From the NCBI GenBank assembly GCA_017964705.1, contig JAGCRL010000023.1, positions 1 to 5,822 of the forward strand: 5,822 bases of DNA, in the 5' to 3' direction. Under the pieces are notes generated by a model that did no database searches, was not told where the DNA came from, and saw only the letters and a list, made by a program, of their open reading frames with translations. Below, one piece after another: positions 5,067 through 5,822 of the stretch (the first letter of the stretch is position 1; each line of letters starts with the position of its first letter). Origin of the DNA: Alphaproteobacteria bacterium (GTDB lineage Bacteria > Pseudomonadota > Alphaproteobacteria > RF32 > CAG-239). The translations under genes and the position numbers were made by a program.

Positions 5067-5330
5067 TTATTTTTTATGCTTTGAGATAATCATGTAAAGA
5101 ATGATTGTTGCGAAAAATAAGGAAATACCATTAAAAATAATCATCTGAATAGAGCTTAAATATATTCCATATAAAATCCAAGAAATCATTCCAATACAAT
5201 AAATACTGTAGCTGGCTAAAGAAAGACCTGATACATTTTTGCTTTTGATTGTTTCAATTGTTTGCGGTAAAAAAACAATAGCAGTGCAAATACCGGCAAA
5301 ATAACCTAAAAATTCTCCTATGATATTCAT
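5067..5330 (-). CDS. SemiSWEET sugar transporter (PQ-loop/MtN3 family)
   Basis: At 87 residues with three membrane helices (about 5-24, 36-57 and 62-82) this has the size and layout of bacterial SemiSWEETs, which work as homodimers that move sugars passively across the inner membrane. Helix 1 ends in the PQ motif (Pro22-Gln23), and the loop carries KSKNVSGLSLASY, typical of the family. Trp51 in helix 2 and Asn67 in helix 3 are at the places where SemiSWEETs bind sugar in the dimer pocket. AAGGAA seven bases before the ATG fixes the start. The gene has a near-consensus promoter of its own, divergent from the lipoprotein gene, and ends 24 bases from ygjV with no clear terminator between. The substrate cannot be read from the sequence. 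Confidence 0.92.
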   Translation of the reverse strand: MNIIGEFLGYFAGICTAIVFLPQTIETIKSKNVSGLSLASYSIYCIGMISWILYGIYLSSIQMIIFNGISLFFATIILYMIISKHKK

Positions 5331-5374
5331 TTCTTTTTTCCTTTGGGCATCTTAATCATTTATAAAGCAATGTG

Positions 5375-5403
5375 ATTATAAAAATAAGGTGTATGTTCGT
5401 CAA
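5375..5403 (-). promoter_or_regulatory. Promoter of the SemiSWEET gene
   Basis: On the minus strand TTGACG (5398-5403) and a perfect TATAAT (5375-5380) are 17 bp apart. The predicted start near 5368 gives a leader of about 38 bases. It occupies the gap before the divergent lipoprotein gene, whose own promoter must overlap it or lie beside it; only a TATAAA (5377-5382) is visible on the plus strand, without a good -35. Confidence 0.7.
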
Positions 5404-5424
5404 CAATTTTTAAGTGAGGGAAAA

Positions 5425-5733
5425 ATGAAAAAGAGTTTAGTTTGTCTGACAGCATTATTTATGCTTGCTGCTTGTGATACTGTTTCTCAATATTCAACTG
5501 CTGATGCTAATGCGCCTGTTAAAACCAGAATGCGGGCTTGTTTGGTTAATGAAGCAACCGCTAAATTCCAAGCAGGAACGTTGTTTGCTCAAGGAATTTC
5601 TGCAACGTCTGATGCGATGGTTGCAACATGTATGCAGAAACTTGCATTGCAATCTGCCGGTATTAGTGAAGAATCACAATCAACTGCAGCGGCAATTATT
5701 CAAAACTTTAAGAACTTCGGCACTGCAAATTAA
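5425..5733 (+). CDS. Small uncharacterised lipoprotein
   Basis: The 102-residue product begins with a lipoprotein signal peptide: Lys2-Lys3, a hydrophobic stretch to residue 16 and the lipobox LAAC with Cys17 as the lipidation site. The mature part is about 86 residues, rich in Ala, Ser, Thr and Gln. Two further cysteines, Cys39 and Cys69, could form a disulfide outside the cytoplasm. Asp18 follows the lipidated Cys; in E. coli this +2 residue keeps lipoproteins in the inner membrane, but the rule may not hold here. I do not recognise the family. The start at 5425 was chosen over an in-frame GTG twelve codons upstream because GAGGG lies just before it and because it places the signal peptide at the N-terminus. 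It is followed by its own terminator and is probably monocistronic. Confidence 0.85.
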   Translation: MKKSLVCLTALFMLAACDTVSQYSTADANAPVKTRMRACLVNEATAKFQAGTLFAQGISATSDAMVATCMQKLALQSAGISEESQSTAAAIIQNFKNFGTAN

Positions 5734-5764
5734 AAAATTTGAACGTTTAGAACTGTTACAGCGG

Positions 5765-5814
5765 AAAAACCAAAATTCATGTGCTTTTATGGGTATTAGA
5801 ATTTTGGTTTTTTT
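5765..5814 (+). terminator. Intrinsic terminator of the lipoprotein gene
   Basis: A perfect 14-bp inverted repeat (5765-5778 with 5799-5812, core ACCAAAATTC/GAATTTTGGT) encloses a 20-base loop and runs into a T tract ending at 5814. It begins 31 bases after the stop codon. The A tract on the left arm would let it also stop transcription arriving from the right. Confidence 0.85.
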
Positions 5815-5822
5815 GTATGTAT

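Noticed and set aside
4897..5097. Plus-strand 66-codon open frame
   Set aside because: It is the +1 frame over the end of ygjV and runs into the SemiSWEET gene; no ribosome binding site or family match.

Overview
The window looks like chromosomal housekeeping sequence from an AT-rich alphaproteobacterium. The evidence is the linked order rplY-pth-ychF, which is a common alphaproteobacterial arrangement, plus a Ctc-like ribosomal protein L25, a membrane-type (type II) phosphatidylserine synthase and AGGAG-type ribosome binding sites. The low GC (well under half by eye) would suit one of the low-GC, uncultured, host-associated alphaproteobacteria, but that placement is inference.

Layout. Positions 1-3185 (minus strand) hold a translation-factor block: ychF (ribosome-associated ATPase), two small unrecognised genes, pth (peptidyl-tRNA hydrolase) and rplY (ribosomal protein L25). 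rplY and pth are 9 codons' length or less apart (15 nt) and share a strong promoter at 3253-3281, so they form an operon. The two small genes lie between pth and ychF. They are paralogues of each other, and each ends in its own intrinsic terminator. ychF appears to have its own promoter just beyond the second terminator.

Positions 3287-4202 hold pssA, also on the minus strand, with a hairpin after its stop codon. Its promoter region contains a notable 34-bp inverted repeat. Positions 4247-4437 hold a complete plus-strand tRNA-Leu(UAA) unit: A-tract, -35/-10 promoter, tRNA with encoded CCA, and a terminator.

Positions 4545-5814 form an accessory-looking stretch. It carries a YgjV-family membrane protein (plus), a SemiSWEET sugar transporter (minus, converging on ygjV) and a small lipoprotein (plus, diverging from the SemiSWEET gene), closed by a long-stem terminator. 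YgjV and the SemiSWEET protein share a three-helix repeat pattern and a Trp-x15-Asn spacing, so two members of one fold superfamily may sit tail to tail.

I see no CRISPR array, insertion sequence, phage gene or obvious defence system. The least explained content is the paralogous pair between pth and ychF. After that come the leader hairpin of rplY and the palindrome in front of pssA.
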